Positions 1 to 9,233 of a DNA stretch of 14,173 bases are shown piece after piece. The notes below the pieces were generated by a model that worked only from the letters and a program-made list of their open reading frames with translations, was not told the DNA's origin and did no database searches. This DNA is from Candidatus Desantisiibacteriota bacterium (lineage in GTDB: Bacteria; JACRDZ01): positions 1 to 14,173 of the forward strand of contig JACQWU010000199.1 of NCBI GenBank assembly GCA_016209155.1, in the 5' to 3' direction. Within the stretch, counting starts at the first letter, position 1. Every line of letters begins with the position of its first letter. The position numbers were made by a program, and so were the translations under genes.

Positions 1-81
1 ATAAATATTCATAATGAAGTTAAGACTACTTTAAAAGTATGGGTTGAAAAAGAAAATACAGAGAAAAGCACCGGTAATTAA
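1..81 (+). CDS. 3' end of an unidentified upstream gene (partial)
   Basis: The reading frame is open from the first base to a TAA at 79-81 and encodes 26 residues rich in Lys, Glu, Asn and Thr. The stop is immediately followed by the ATG of larE (TAAATG), the kind of zero-gap junction expected inside an operon. The tail is too short and low in complexity to identify. It does not look like the C-terminus of LarC, the usual partner of LarE, although that would have been an attractive neighbour. Confidence 0.5.
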   Translation: MNIHNEVKTTLKVWVEKENTEKSTGN

Positions 82-2000
<1,919 letters not shown>

Positions 2001-2046
2001 AATTTCAAATTTCAAATTTTTTGTAGAGACGCAATGCCTTGCGTCT
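2001..2046. repeat. Small palindromic repeat between tgt and yajC
   Basis: Directly after the tgt stop, an AT-rich tandem (AATTTC AAATTTC AAATTTTTT, 2001-2022) is followed by a perfect 8-bp inverted repeat, AGACGCAA (2027-2034), loop TGCC, TTGCGTCT (2039-2046). The form GTAGAGACGCAA...TTGCGTCT resembles a short dispersed palindrome I recognise from many environmental bacterial genomes. No T-run follows the right arm, so it is a poor terminator. It ends 11 bases before the yajC ribosome site and could affect yajC expression, but mobile-repeat origin is the better guess. Confidence 0.5.
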
Positions 2047-2070
2047 TCGCAATAAAAGGGAGGTGAAAAA

Positions 2071-2412
2071 ATGTTTACAAAAACAATTTATGCTATGGGA
2101 CAGACACAATCAGCTCAGTCACCTGCTACTCCGGCTTCAATATTTATACAAATGGCACCGCTTGTACTTATATTCGGCGTGTTTTATTTTTTAATAATAA
2201 GACCTCAGCAGCAGAAACATAAAAAACATCAGGAAATTTTGAATAATCTTAAAAAAGGTGATAAGGTAGTTACTATTGGAGGCCTTACAGGCGTGGTAAA
2301 TGCTATAAAAGATGATAATTTAATAAGCATAGAAATAAGCTCCGGTGTTAAGGTTGACATATTAAAAAGTGCAGTATCATCTTTGTTGGGCAGTAATACT
2401 GAAGAAAAATAA
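2071..2412 (+). CDS. yajC: Preprotein translocase accessory subunit YajC
   Basis: YajC is a small inner-membrane protein that associates with SecDF and the SecYEG translocon. The 113-residue product has the family plan: a short periplasmic N-terminus, one hydrophobic helix at about 28-44 (APLVLIFGVFYFLIIRP), the signature RPQQQKHKKHQEILNNL, and a cytoplasmic beta-rich part with KGDKVVTIGGLTGVV (62-76). A strong ribosome site (GGGAGGTG, 2058-2065, 5 bases before the ATG) fixes the start. The usual partners secD and secF do not follow; an intrinsic terminator comes immediately after the stop instead. Confidence 0.95.
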   Translation: MFTKTIYAMGQTQSAQSPATPASIFIQMAPLVLIFGVFYFLIIRPQQQKHKKHQEILNNLKKGDKVVTIGGLTGVVNAIKDDNLISIEISSGVKVDILKSAVSSLLGSNTEEK

Positions 2413-2439
2413 CCACAGTATACAGCTGTGGTTTTTTTT
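2411..2439 (+). terminator. Intrinsic terminator after yajC
   Basis: A perfect 8-bp stem, AACCACAG / CTGTGGTT (2411-2418 and 2426-2433), with a 7-base loop, leads into an unbroken run of T to 2439. It begins inside the yajC stop codon and closes the larE-tgt-yajC unit. Confidence 0.88.
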
Positions 2440-2457
2440 GAACTTAAAGATTTTAAC

Positions 2458-2486
2458 TTGACAGATAATACTTTAAAATTTAAAAT
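2458..2486 (+). promoter_or_regulatory. Sigma70-type promoter for the cytochrome cluster
   Basis: A perfect -35 box TTGACA (2458-2463) is separated by exactly 17 bases from TAAAAT (2481-2486), one mismatch from the -10 consensus. It lies just downstream of the yajC terminator and 30 bases before the first gene of the following same-strand cluster, giving a short 5' leader of about 20-25 bases. Confidence 0.8.
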
Positions 2487-2515
2487 CTAATAAATATATA
2501 CATATAGGATTAATT

Positions 2516-3391
2516 ATGAAATTTATTAGTATATCAATAATTATTTTTCTATTGATAATTTTTATTCTTTTCGGTTGTCAGGATAAAAATGTTATTGAAA
2601 TGACAATTGAAGAACAAAATAAATTAGCCGCATTGCATTATAAGAACGCTTTTGACACATTTTTTGTAAGCAAGCATATTCTTGAAAAAGTTGACCCCAA
2701 AGACCGCACACGAAAAGTAAAAGAACAACGCATTAAAGCATATAAGGATTTCAAAGTAATTACAGAACGTTATTATAAAAGCATATATATGGATAAAGCT
2801 TTAGTCAGTATTGCCAGAATAGAAGAAGAATATTTATCTGACTATGGAGCAGTCAAATATTATAAAAAATTAAGGGATGATTTCCCTGATAGTAAATATA
2901 ATTTTGAAGCAGCGCAGAAAGTTTCTGAGATTAAAAACAAATTTATATGGAAAATAGAAGAATCCATTCATCAGAAAGAATACGATAATGCTATTTTAAT
3001 CATAGAAAGATTAAAAAATATTTTACCTGAATTTGAAGAGCTATATTTTTATCTTGGACTTATTTATGAAAAAAAAGGATTTTATGAACAGGCGATGAGA
3101 GAATGGGGAAAATTAAAAGATAATCCAAAAGCGCATTTTTTATTGTCCATTTCATACTACGATCGAAAACTCTACAAAAAAGCCATAAAAGAATTATTTG
3201 AAGCAATTGATTTAGATAAGAAGAATCCTGTTTATTATTATAATTTAAGCATAATTTATGAAAAAGATGGTAATAAAGAAAAAGCAAAACAGTTGAAGGA
3301 TGCCTACTTAAAAATAGCAAAAAACAATGAAGATGAAAAAAAATGGACAAATGCAATAATGGAAGAAAGCGCAGGTAATAAAGAGAAATAA
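2516..3391 (+). CDS. TPR-containing envelope lipoprotein
   Basis: The 291-residue product begins with a lipoprotein signal: a hydrophobic stretch at 5-18 and lipobox LFGC with acylated Cys21. Residue +2 is Gln, so by the E. coli rule it would not be held in the inner membrane. The rest is helical repeat. The 70-145 part (with DDFPDSKY) recalls the TPR arrays of BamD-like lipoproteins, and clear TPR units lie at about 163-275, including YFYLGLIYEKKGFYEQAMREW and YYYNLSIIYEKDGNKEKAKQ. No enzymatic motif is visible, so a scaffold role is inferred. AGGA (2506-2509) sits 6 bases before the ATG. It is first in a cluster leading to a multihaem cytochrome, suggesting a part in assembling or anchoring that system. 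Confidence 0.8.
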   Translation: MKFISISIIIFLLIIFILFGCQDKNVIEMTIEEQNKLAALHYKNAFDTFFVSKHILEKVDPKDRTRKVKEQRIKAYKDFKVITERYYKSIYMDKALVSIARIEEEYLSDYGAVKYYKKLRDDFPDSKYNFEAAQKVSEIKNKFIWKIEESIHQKEYDNAILIIERLKNILPEFEELYFYLGLIYEKKGFYEQAMREWGKLKDNPKAHFLLSISYYDRKLYKKAIKELFEAIDLDKKNPVYYYNLSIIYEKDGNKEKAKQLKDAYLKIAKNNEDEKKWTNAIMEESAGNKEK

Positions 3392-3436
3392 GTGATTAAT
3401 TTTTATATTACCTATGCCGATATGGAGGAAATAGGT

Positions 3437-4627
3437 ATGGAGGTAAAGGTGAAAGATTATTTTTCTAAATGTATATGCATAATAATTATTTTATTCACGG
3501 TTACAGCTATAAAAACTCATGCTCAGGCTTTTAAACGTTTTAAGGAAGGGGATAAAGCTTTAACCATTGTATCAAAAACATTAGACGGGAAACAAATTAA
3601 TACAGATGAATTTAAGCAGAAAAACACCCTGGGGGTGATTTTCTGGAAACTTGGAAGCGTTCGGAGTATATCAGCATTAAAATATTTACAGAAAACAAAG
3701 GAAACATATAAAGATATAGGATTTACAGTCATTTCCGTATATTGTCCCAAAGAATCAACAGGAATATCAAGCAGTGAAATAGAAGAAGTGGAAAAAATTT
3801 TGCAGGAAAATAATATTAGCATACCTGTGCTTTTGGATGAAGGATTAAAAGTATTTAATAATTATGGCGTAATTAGTCTGCCGAGTATAATGATACTGGA
3901 TGTGGAAGGAACGGCAAAATATATTTTAGGAGGTTTTCCTAAATTCGGAGCTGAAAGCGATATCAGTAAAAATGTTAAAAAGATTCTTGGTATTCCTGAG
4001 GAGGCTGTCGCAAAAAAGAAATACGAACCTAAATTGCCCGCGAGCAGAAATTACAAACTTGCAAACGCTGTTTTGGAGAGAGGAAATACAGATAAAGCGA
4101 TTGAATATTTAAAAAATGCAATATCAATGGATCCGGATTATGCGGATCCATATGCTTTAATAGGGAAATTGTATCTTCAGAACCAGAATAAAGAACTTGC
4201 ACTGGAGAATTATAGAAAAGCTCTGGAATTGGATCCGGACAATAATGAAAATATGATAAAATATGGTTTCTTGTGTCTTGAAGCCGGAATGAATGACGAT
4301 TCACTTCTGGTTTTCAAAACAATACTTGAAAAGTCACCTGATTTTACACCGTCAGCCCATTATGGGATAGGCAGTGTTTATATGCAAAATCAGGTATATG
4401 ATTCAGCCCGGTCTGAATCAGAAAAAGCCGAAATACTTTATTCTCAGGCTAACAACTTAAGTCCGCACGAAAATCTTTATTACGCTCAGACTATAAGTAA
4501 CCTGGCGGAAATATATTCAGCTCTTCAGGAAAAATCTAAAGCCATTGAAGCATATAAAAAAGCCGGTAAGAAATACGAAGAAATTTTAGGAGAATTGGTT
4601 AATGAAACCTCTACTCGGGAAAGATAA
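3437..4627 (+). CDS. Secreted thioredoxin-fold (TlpA/AhpC-TSA-like) protein with C-terminal TPRs and SXXS in place of CXXC
   Basis: From the ATG at 3437 (GGAGG at 3424-3428, 8 bases away) the product has 396 residues. A GTG at 3449 with its own GGAGG (3439-3443) is an equally reasonable start; a frame extension back to a GTG at 3392 has no ribosome site and adds a tail before the signal peptide. The signal peptide ends near THAQA (residues 27-31). Residues 38-185 form a redoxin-like domain: GDKALTIVSKTLDGK, GVIFWK, and the cis-Pro region YGVISLPSIMILD. Where TlpA/ResA proteins have WCxxC after FW, this one has GSVRS, so both redox cysteines are serine (Ser74, Ser77). Residues about 210-390 hold four or more TPRs (EYLKNAISMDPDYADPY, NYRKALELDPDNNENM). 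A binding or chaperone role is more likely than disulfide exchange. It is 45 bases after the lipoprotein gene and overlaps the cytochrome gene. Confidence 0.8.
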   Translation: MEVKVKDYFSKCICIIIILFTVTAIKTHAQAFKRFKEGDKALTIVSKTLDGKQINTDEFKQKNTLGVIFWKLGSVRSISALKYLQKTKETYKDIGFTVISVYCPKESTGISSSEIEEVEKILQENNISIPVLLDEGLKVFNNYGVISLPSIMILDVEGTAKYILGGFPKFGAESDISKNVKKILGIPEEAVAKKKYEPKLPASRNYKLANAVLERGNTDKAIEYLKNAISMDPDYADPYALIGKLYLQNQNKELALENYRKALELDPDNNENMIKYGFLCLEAGMNDDSLLVFKTILEKSPDFTPSAHYGIGSVYMQNQVYDSARSESEKAEILYSQANNLSPHENLYYAQTISNLAEIYSALQEKSKAIEAYKKAGKKYEEILGELVNETSTRER

Positions 4628-6812
4628 AATGATGAAAAAAATATTCTACGCTTCCATGCTGATTATATTTATGTTGACCGCAAATATTATTTTTGGAAAT
4701 GCTAATGACAATTCTGCCGGTGATGAATTTACTAAAATAATAACCGGTGTTGAATTTGAAAAAAAACTTCATTATCCCACCGGAGTTGCAGTTAATTCTC
4801 ATGGCGAAATTTATATAAATAATATTAAATCTGAAAGTAAGTTTTTTTTGAATAATATTATAGTAGTAAAAATTCAAAAATATAACAAAGAGGGAAAGCT
4901 TATTCTGGAGTTTGGTGAAAAAGGTCAGGGAGACGGAAAGTTTAATTTACCTACTGATATTGCTGTTGATAAAGATGATAATATTTATATCACGGATATC
5001 GGACTGCACCGTGTACAAATTTTTTCTTCAAAAGGGAAATTTATTAGAAAATTTGGAGTACAGGGTAAAGGAGACGGTGAGTTAAATATGCCGTTTGCTA
5101 TAGCTGTTGATGATCACAAGGGAAATATTTATATTGCAGACACGGGGAATAATCGCATATCGGTGTTTAATAATAACGGAGCTTTTGTTTTTTCATTTGG
5201 AAGAGAGGGCAGTAAAGAGGGGGAATTCAGCAAACCAATGGATTTGGAAGTCATAGACAAAGAGATTTATGTTGTTGATACAGGTAATTCGCGCATACAG
5301 GTATTTAATTTTGATGGAAAATTTTTATGGAAATTTGGACAACCCGGTTCCGAATTGGAAGATTTTTCTAATCCGAAAGGAATATCTGTTGATAAGAAAA
5401 ACGGGATCGTTTATATAAGTGATACAGATAATAATACGATAAAAGCTTTCAGTAAAAAATCGCAATTAATACTTTTTTCTTTTGGGACCAGAGGAGCGAT
5501 AGAAGGTACATTTAACAGCCCGCAGAGGTCTTTTATTGATAAAAACGGAAAATTATACATAACCGATTCCAACAATGACAGACTGCATATTTTTAAACCA
5601 AAATTTCATGTTAATGATGAAGCAAGCAAGAAATGCGCTGATTGCCATAATGAAGAGGTTGTTGAAGTAGATAATAAAAAAACACATCCGGGTTTTGGCA
5701 AAGAATGTTCTCCCTGCCATAAATTGGAAGAAATAATTAAGATAAGAGGAGTCAGAAAGTATGAGAAACAGATATGTTTAAGATGTCATGAAAAAGATTT
5801 TCGCTACCGCTATTTACATGGTCCTATAGGAATGGGAGAGTGCGGAATATGCCATAATCCTCATGGGTCGGAAAAATATGATCAGCTTCTTGAACGAAAA
5901 GACGCTAATCTCTGTATAATGTGTCATGATGTAAAATCAACCAATAATTTTGTGCATTCTCCTATTGAAAAAGGTTTGTGCCTAATATGTCATAACCCTC
6001 ACGGGGGCAATAATCCAAATTATACATCACGTACTGAAATGAAATTATGCAATTCATGTCATGGGGCAAGATTTCAAAAGAAATATCTTCATGGTCCTAT
6101 TGGAAGCGGGGAATGTATTGTATGTCATGACCCGCACAGTTCAAAAGAAAAATTTTATCTGAAATTACCGGAAAGCGTGTTATGCAGAACATGTCATAAA
6201 GATATTAAATTGAATAAATTTACCCATAAACCTGTTTCTGAAGGTAAATGTCTGGCATGTCATACTCATCATGAATCAGATTTTCAGACTCAATTGCAGA
6301 ATATAGAAGTTGATTTATGCTACTCATGCCATAAGGAAGAAAAAGAGAAATTTAATAAAAAGTTTGTTCATGCTCCGCTTAAACAGGGTAAAGGTGAATG
6401 TATCATATGCCATACTCCTCATAGCTCACAAAATCCTTTTATGCTGAAATATTATTTCAATCCGGCTTTTTATATTAATTATAATTTGAAAAATTTTGAT
6501 TTGTGTAATCGATGCCATAATAAAAATATTGCGGAAGACGAAATATTATCTAATGATAGAAGTATTATGATTACAAATTTCAGGAATGGAGATGTGAATT
6601 TACATTACAAACATGTAAATCAAACCAAAGGCCGTAATTGCATAACATGCCATAATATACATGCGTCCGATTCAGATTTCTTGATCCAGACCGAAACTTA
6701 CCTTGGGGGAATGATGCAGGGAAAAATAACTTTTACACGCACAGCAAGCGGAGGGAAATGTGAAGTCGGATGTCATAAGCCGAGAGAGTATTCACGCAGT
6801 AAAGGGCAATAA
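4602..6812 (+). CDS. NHL beta-propeller fused to a 15-haem c-type cytochrome
   Basis: A 736-residue secreted fusion. The signal peptide is at about 11-34. The ATG at 4602 has AGGAGA (4588-4593) 8 bases upstream and overlaps the previous gene by 26 bases; ATGs at 4629 and 4632 would give a more compact signal peptide but have only a weak ribosome site. Residues about 50-333 contain six NHL units (for example AIAVDDHKGNIYIADTGNNR), enough for a six-bladed propeller. Residues 345-725 contain 14 CXXCH haem sites (Cys345, 369, 392, 414, 438, 460, 483, 505, 528, 550, 573, 600, 635, 680) and one CX3CH (CEVGCH, 720-725). Most fall in the doubled-CXXCH pattern HxPxxxGxCxxCHxPH...LCxxCH, repeated six times. 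It should carry electrons in the periplasm or outside the cell; the propeller probably docks a partner. Cytochrome c maturation genes are not in the window. Confidence 0.92.
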   Translation: MKPLLGKDKMMKKIFYASMLIIFMLTANIIFGNANDNSAGDEFTKIITGVEFEKKLHYPTGVAVNSHGEIYINNIKSESKFFLNNIIVVKIQKYNKEGKLILEFGEKGQGDGKFNLPTDIAVDKDDNIYITDIGLHRVQIFSSKGKFIRKFGVQGKGDGELNMPFAIAVDDHKGNIYIADTGNNRISVFNNNGAFVFSFGREGSKEGEFSKPMDLEVIDKEIYVVDTGNSRIQVFNFDGKFLWKFGQPGSELEDFSNPKGISVDKKNGIVYISDTDNNTIKAFSKKSQLILFSFGTRGAIEGTFNSPQRSFIDKNGKLYITDSNNDRLHIFKPKFHVNDEASKKCADCHNEEVVEVDNKKTHPGFGKECSPCHKLEEIIKIRGVRKYEKQICLRCHEKDFRYRYLHGPIGMGECGICHNPHGSEKYDQLLERKDANLCIMCHDVKSTNNFVHSPIEKGLCLICHNPHGGNNPNYTSRTEMKLCNSCHGARFQKKYLHGPIGSGECIVCHDPHSSKEKFYLKLPESVLCRTCHKDIKLNKFTHKPVSEGKCLACHTHHESDFQTQLQNIEVDLCYSCHKEEKEKFNKKFVHAPLKQGKGECIICHTPHSSQNPFMLKYYFNPAFYINYNLKNFDLCNRCHNKNIAEDEILSNDRSIMITNFRNGDVNLHYKHVNQTKGRNCITCHNIHASDSDFLIQTETYLGGMMQGKITFTRTASGGKCEVGCHKPREYSRSKGQ

Positions 6813-6831
6813 AATTGTTTAAAGGATAATA

Positions 6832-6972
6832 ATGAGAAAAAGACATAAAAGATTACGAATACATCTGGCGGATAAAATAAAAAATGAACAGGAATTATTA
6901 ATAGATAGTTTTATGCTGGTTATTAAAGTTGTTATAGTACTTTTTATTTTTTATTGGTTATTCAGGCCTTAA
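6832..6972 (+). CDS. Small single-TM basic protein (46 residues)
   Basis: A short gene in the gap between the cytochrome and U32 genes. ATG at 6832 is preceded by AAAGGA (6821-6826), 5 bases away, and the frame ends at TAA 6970-6972. The protein starts with a very basic segment (MRKRHKRLRIH), has an amphipathic middle and ends in one strongly hydrophobic helix at about 28-44 (MLVIKVVIVLFIFYWLF) followed by Arg-Pro. By the positive-inside rule the N-terminus is cytoplasmic. Tight spacing (19 bases after the cytochrome stop, 9 before the U32 start) and a proper ribosome site support a real gene. No family is recognised; a membrane anchor or partner for the cytochrome module is a guess. Confidence 0.6.
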   Translation: MRKRHKRLRIHLADKIKNEQELLIDSFMLVIKVVIVLFIFYWLFRP

Positions 6973-6981
6973 AGGAAGATT

Positions 6982-8202
6982 ATGTATAAACCGGAGCTGG
7001 TATCACCTGCCGGGAATTATGAGAAATTAAAAATAGCTATACAATACGGCGCAAATGCAGTTTATCTTGGGGATACAAGATTCAGTTTAAGATCATATGC
7101 TGATAATTTTAGCCCGCAGCAAATAAAAAAAGCAGTTCTATATGCGCATGAAAGAGGAGTGAAAGTATATCTAACTATTAATATTTTTGCACATAACAAT
7201 AATCTTGCGGATATTAAGGAATATATTTTATTTTTAAAAGATTCCGGAATAGATGGAGTTATAGTTTCTGATCCCGGTGTTTTTACAATTGTTAAGGATT
7301 TAGCGCCAGTTTTACCGCTTCATATAAGTACACAGGCAAATGTAACAAATTTGCAGTCTGTTAAATTTTGGGAAAAACTTGGTGCATCACGTATAATTCT
7401 TGCCCGTGAGCTGGGATATGATGAAGTGAAGGAAATAAGAGAATCCGCGGCTATTGAACTGGAAGTATTTATTCACGGAGCCATGTGCATGGCTTATTCC
7501 GGAAGATGCATGTTAAGCAGTTATATGGTTGGGAGAGATGCTAATCTCGGAAGCTGTGCTCATCCCTGCCGTTATAAATATAATTTGCTTGAAGAAGAAA
7601 GACCCGGGCAGTATTTCCCTATAGAAGAGGATGAAAAAGGAACATATATTTTAAGCGCAAGAGATTTATGTACTATTGAACATATTCATTATTTTTTAAA
7701 TATTGGAATTAATAGTTTTAAAATTGAAGGCAGAATGAAAGGAATTTATTATCTGGCAGTTGTAACCCGGGCATATAGACAGGCAATTGATTCTTATTTG
7801 AAGGATTCTAAAAATTATATTGTTAACCCGGAATGGAAAGAGGAACTCGAAAGCATAAGTCACCGTGAATATACTTCCGGTTTTTACTTTGAAAAGGATA
7901 GATATAATCTGCAAACAAAAGCAGAATCTTCTTATATTCAAAAATATGATATTGTAGGAATAGTTAAGGGAAAAATAAAAGACAATACAGAGAGAAAATT
8001 TATTATAGAAATAAGGAATAAATTATCCAGGGGCGACGAGATAGAGATTTTAGCGCCTTCAGGTAATTTATCATATAAAATAGAAAAAATTTGTGATATA
8101 AACGGAGCTGATCTCGAATTTGCACACCCTAATCAGCAGGTACTAATTGAATTTAAAGGTTCTATCGAAGAAGGAAATCTTTTAAGAATCAGGAAAAAAT
8201 AA
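6982..8202 (+). CDS. Peptidase U32 family protein (probable RNA hydroxylation/prephenate-dependent type)
   Basis: The 406-residue product is a full-length U32 protein: N-terminal ELVSPAGNYEKLKIAIQYGA, YLTINIFAHN (63-72), the U32 signature EVFIHGAMCMAYSGRCMLSS (161-180), then SCAHPCRY (191-198) and SARDLC (225-230). Cys169, Cys176, Cys192 and Cys196 are the conserved set thought to hold an iron-sulfur cluster in relatives. A C-terminal beta domain spans about 325-405. Despite the family name, characterised members such as TrhP/YegQ and RlhA hydroxylate tRNA or rRNA using prephenate; which subgroup this belongs to cannot be read off. AAGGAAG lies at 6972-6978, 3 bases before the ATG. The stop overlaps the next start by one base. 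Confidence 0.92.
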   Translation: MYKPELVSPAGNYEKLKIAIQYGANAVYLGDTRFSLRSYADNFSPQQIKKAVLYAHERGVKVYLTINIFAHNNNLADIKEYILFLKDSGIDGVIVSDPGVFTIVKDLAPVLPLHISTQANVTNLQSVKFWEKLGASRIILARELGYDEVKEIRESAAIELEVFIHGAMCMAYSGRCMLSSYMVGRDANLGSCAHPCRYKYNLLEEERPGQYFPIEEDEKGTYILSARDLCTIEHIHYFLNIGINSFKIEGRMKGIYYLAVVTRAYRQAIDSYLKDSKNYIVNPEWKEELESISHREYTSGFYFEKDRYNLQTKAESSYIQKYDIVGIVKGKIKDNTERKFIIEIRNKLSRGDEIEILAPSGNLSYKIEKICDINGADLEFAHPNQQVLIEFKGSIEEGNLLRIRKK

Positions 8203-8426
8203 TGCAAGTAGAGACATTAAACACTATCAGTAAATGCTATAAAGTTCCTTCTGAAAAAATAGGATTTATCAACATGATTATTGATTCTTACGAAGGAATG
8301 GCTTGTCTTCGTACGCTGGATGAAAAGCTTGGGTATGTTGAGCTGTGGATTTCTCCGTTTTTTGAAAAAGAAGTCGAAAAAATAATAGAAGATCTAAAAA
8401 AAGATATTCTTATAGAAAGGATATAA
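8202..8426 (+). CDS. DUF4911 domain-containing protein
   Basis: A 74-residue protein starting in the TAATG overlap with the U32 gene, so almost certainly translationally coupled to it. It matches the DUF4911 pattern: a KCYKVPSEKIGFINMIIDSYEGMA core, then LRTLDEKLGYVELWISPFFEKEVEKII. The family has no known function; pairing with a U32-family gene recurs in anaerobic bacteria as I recall, suggesting a shared job. No signal or TM segment is visible, so it should be cytoplasmic. It is the last gene before a new promoter. Confidence 0.8.
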   Translation: MQVETLNTISKCYKVPSEKIGFINMIIDSYEGMACLRTLDEKLGYVELWISPFFEKEVEKIIEDLKKDILIERI

Positions 8427-8441
8427 GAAAATACATTTCTC

Positions 8442-8470
8442 TTGATTTTAAATTAAAATTAAGATATTAT
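8442..8470 (+). promoter_or_regulatory. Sigma70-type promoter for the LysM gene
   Basis: TTGATT (8442-8447) and TATTAT (8465-8470) are separated by exactly 17 bases, with matches of 4/6 and 5/6 to consensus. They fall in the 92-base gap after the DUF4911 gene and about 50 bases before a start with a perfect ribosome site (AAGGAGG, 8505-8511). No GC-rich terminator separates this from the upstream gene, so readthrough is possible. Confidence 0.6.
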
Positions 8471-8518
8471 TGAAACAATATTTTAAAAAAACAAATTAAA
8501 TAATAAGGAGGCTAATTA

Positions 8519-9193
8519 ATGATAAAAAAAATATTCATTATTATTACTGCTATTTTAGCTTATACCCTTTGTTTTTCAACTATTTATGCTGACACAAGAA
8601 CAGATGAGTTATTAATAAGAGGCAGAGCTTTAGTTGAATCAGCTATTAAAACTTCTGAGCAAAATACAGCAAAGTATTTAGAAGAGATAGAATTTGAGAA
8701 ATTAAAAATTAAAGAATCGCAGGATATTATCAGTGAAACCAGAGTTAAGCATGAAGAAAATCTGGTAAAAATTCGCGAGCAGGAAGAAATTATTAAAAAA
8801 TTGGAAGAAAAACCTAAAGAAATTCATTATACAGTTATACGCGGAGATTGTTTATGGAGAATAGCAAAGAAAAATGAGGTCTATGGAGATCCTTACAAAT
8901 GGACTCAGGTCTATTATTATAATCAGGATCAAATAAAAAATCCGGATCTTATATATCCGGGGCAGATATTCAGAATTCCTTTAGGCCATGTGGACGAAAG
9001 TGATATGCCGAATAGATATGAAGTAGTTAAAGGCGACAGTTTGTGGAAAATAGCCGGATATCAGAAGATTTACGGTGATCCTTATAAATGGCCGGTTATT
9101 TATAAAGCAAACAAAAAATTCATTAAAGATCCGAGTATTATTTATCCATATCAGATTTTAAATATTCCAAGGCAATTAAGCAAAGCCAATTAA
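8519..9193 (+). CDS. Secreted protein with coiled coil and two LysM domains
   Basis: 224 residues. The signal peptide (KKIFIIITAILAYTLCFST) is probably cut after TIYA (residues 21-24). A charged, heptad-like helix rich in Glu and Lys spans about 37-100. Two LysM modules follow, at about 103-154 (YTVIRGDCLWRIAKK...IYPGQIFRIP) and 167-217 (YEVVKGDSLWKIAGY...IYPYQILNIP). Both contain the insert YGDPYKW typical of the longer LysM variant seen in envelope and phage-tail-like proteins. It should bind peptidoglycan in the periplasm, with the coiled coil acting as spacer or oligomerisation part. No catalytic domain is present. It is followed by a second, broken LysM gene; whether one substitutes for the other is unknown. 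Confidence 0.85.
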   Translation: MIKKIFIIITAILAYTLCFSTIYADTRTDELLIRGRALVESAIKTSEQNTAKYLEEIEFEKLKIKESQDIISETRVKHEENLVKIREQEEIIKKLEEKPKEIHYTVIRGDCLWRIAKKNEVYGDPYKWTQVYYYNQDQIKNPDLIYPGQIFRIPLGHVDESDMPNRYEVVKGDSLWKIAGYQKIYGDPYKWPVIYKANKKFIKDPSIIYPYQILNIPRQLSKAN

Positions 9194-9233
9194 AATTAAT
9201 TTTAAGGGTTCATATTCCTGATTGTGAAGCAAA

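Noticed and set aside
3060-3356. Minus-strand open frame within the TPR lipoprotein gene
   Set aside because: Translation is low-complexity with no domain features; it shadows the TPR coding frame.
3392-3436. GTG start for the redoxin-TPR protein directly after the lipoprotein stop
   Set aside because: No ribosome site at that spacing and it would put 15 residues before an otherwise normal signal peptide; GGAGG points to 3437 (or 3449).
7696-7941. Minus-strand open frame within the U32 gene
   Set aside because: Lies entirely inside a conserved gene, no ribosome site or recognisable product.
6982-8426. U32 and DUF4911 genes as part of the cytochrome system
   Set aside because: Same transcript is likely, but both are cytoplasmic and the U32 family points to RNA modification, so functional linkage is not supported.
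8465-8495. Terminator after the DUF4911 gene
   Set aside because: Only a 5-bp AT stem can be drawn (around ATTG AAA CAAT) and no GC-rich hairpin with a T-run is present.
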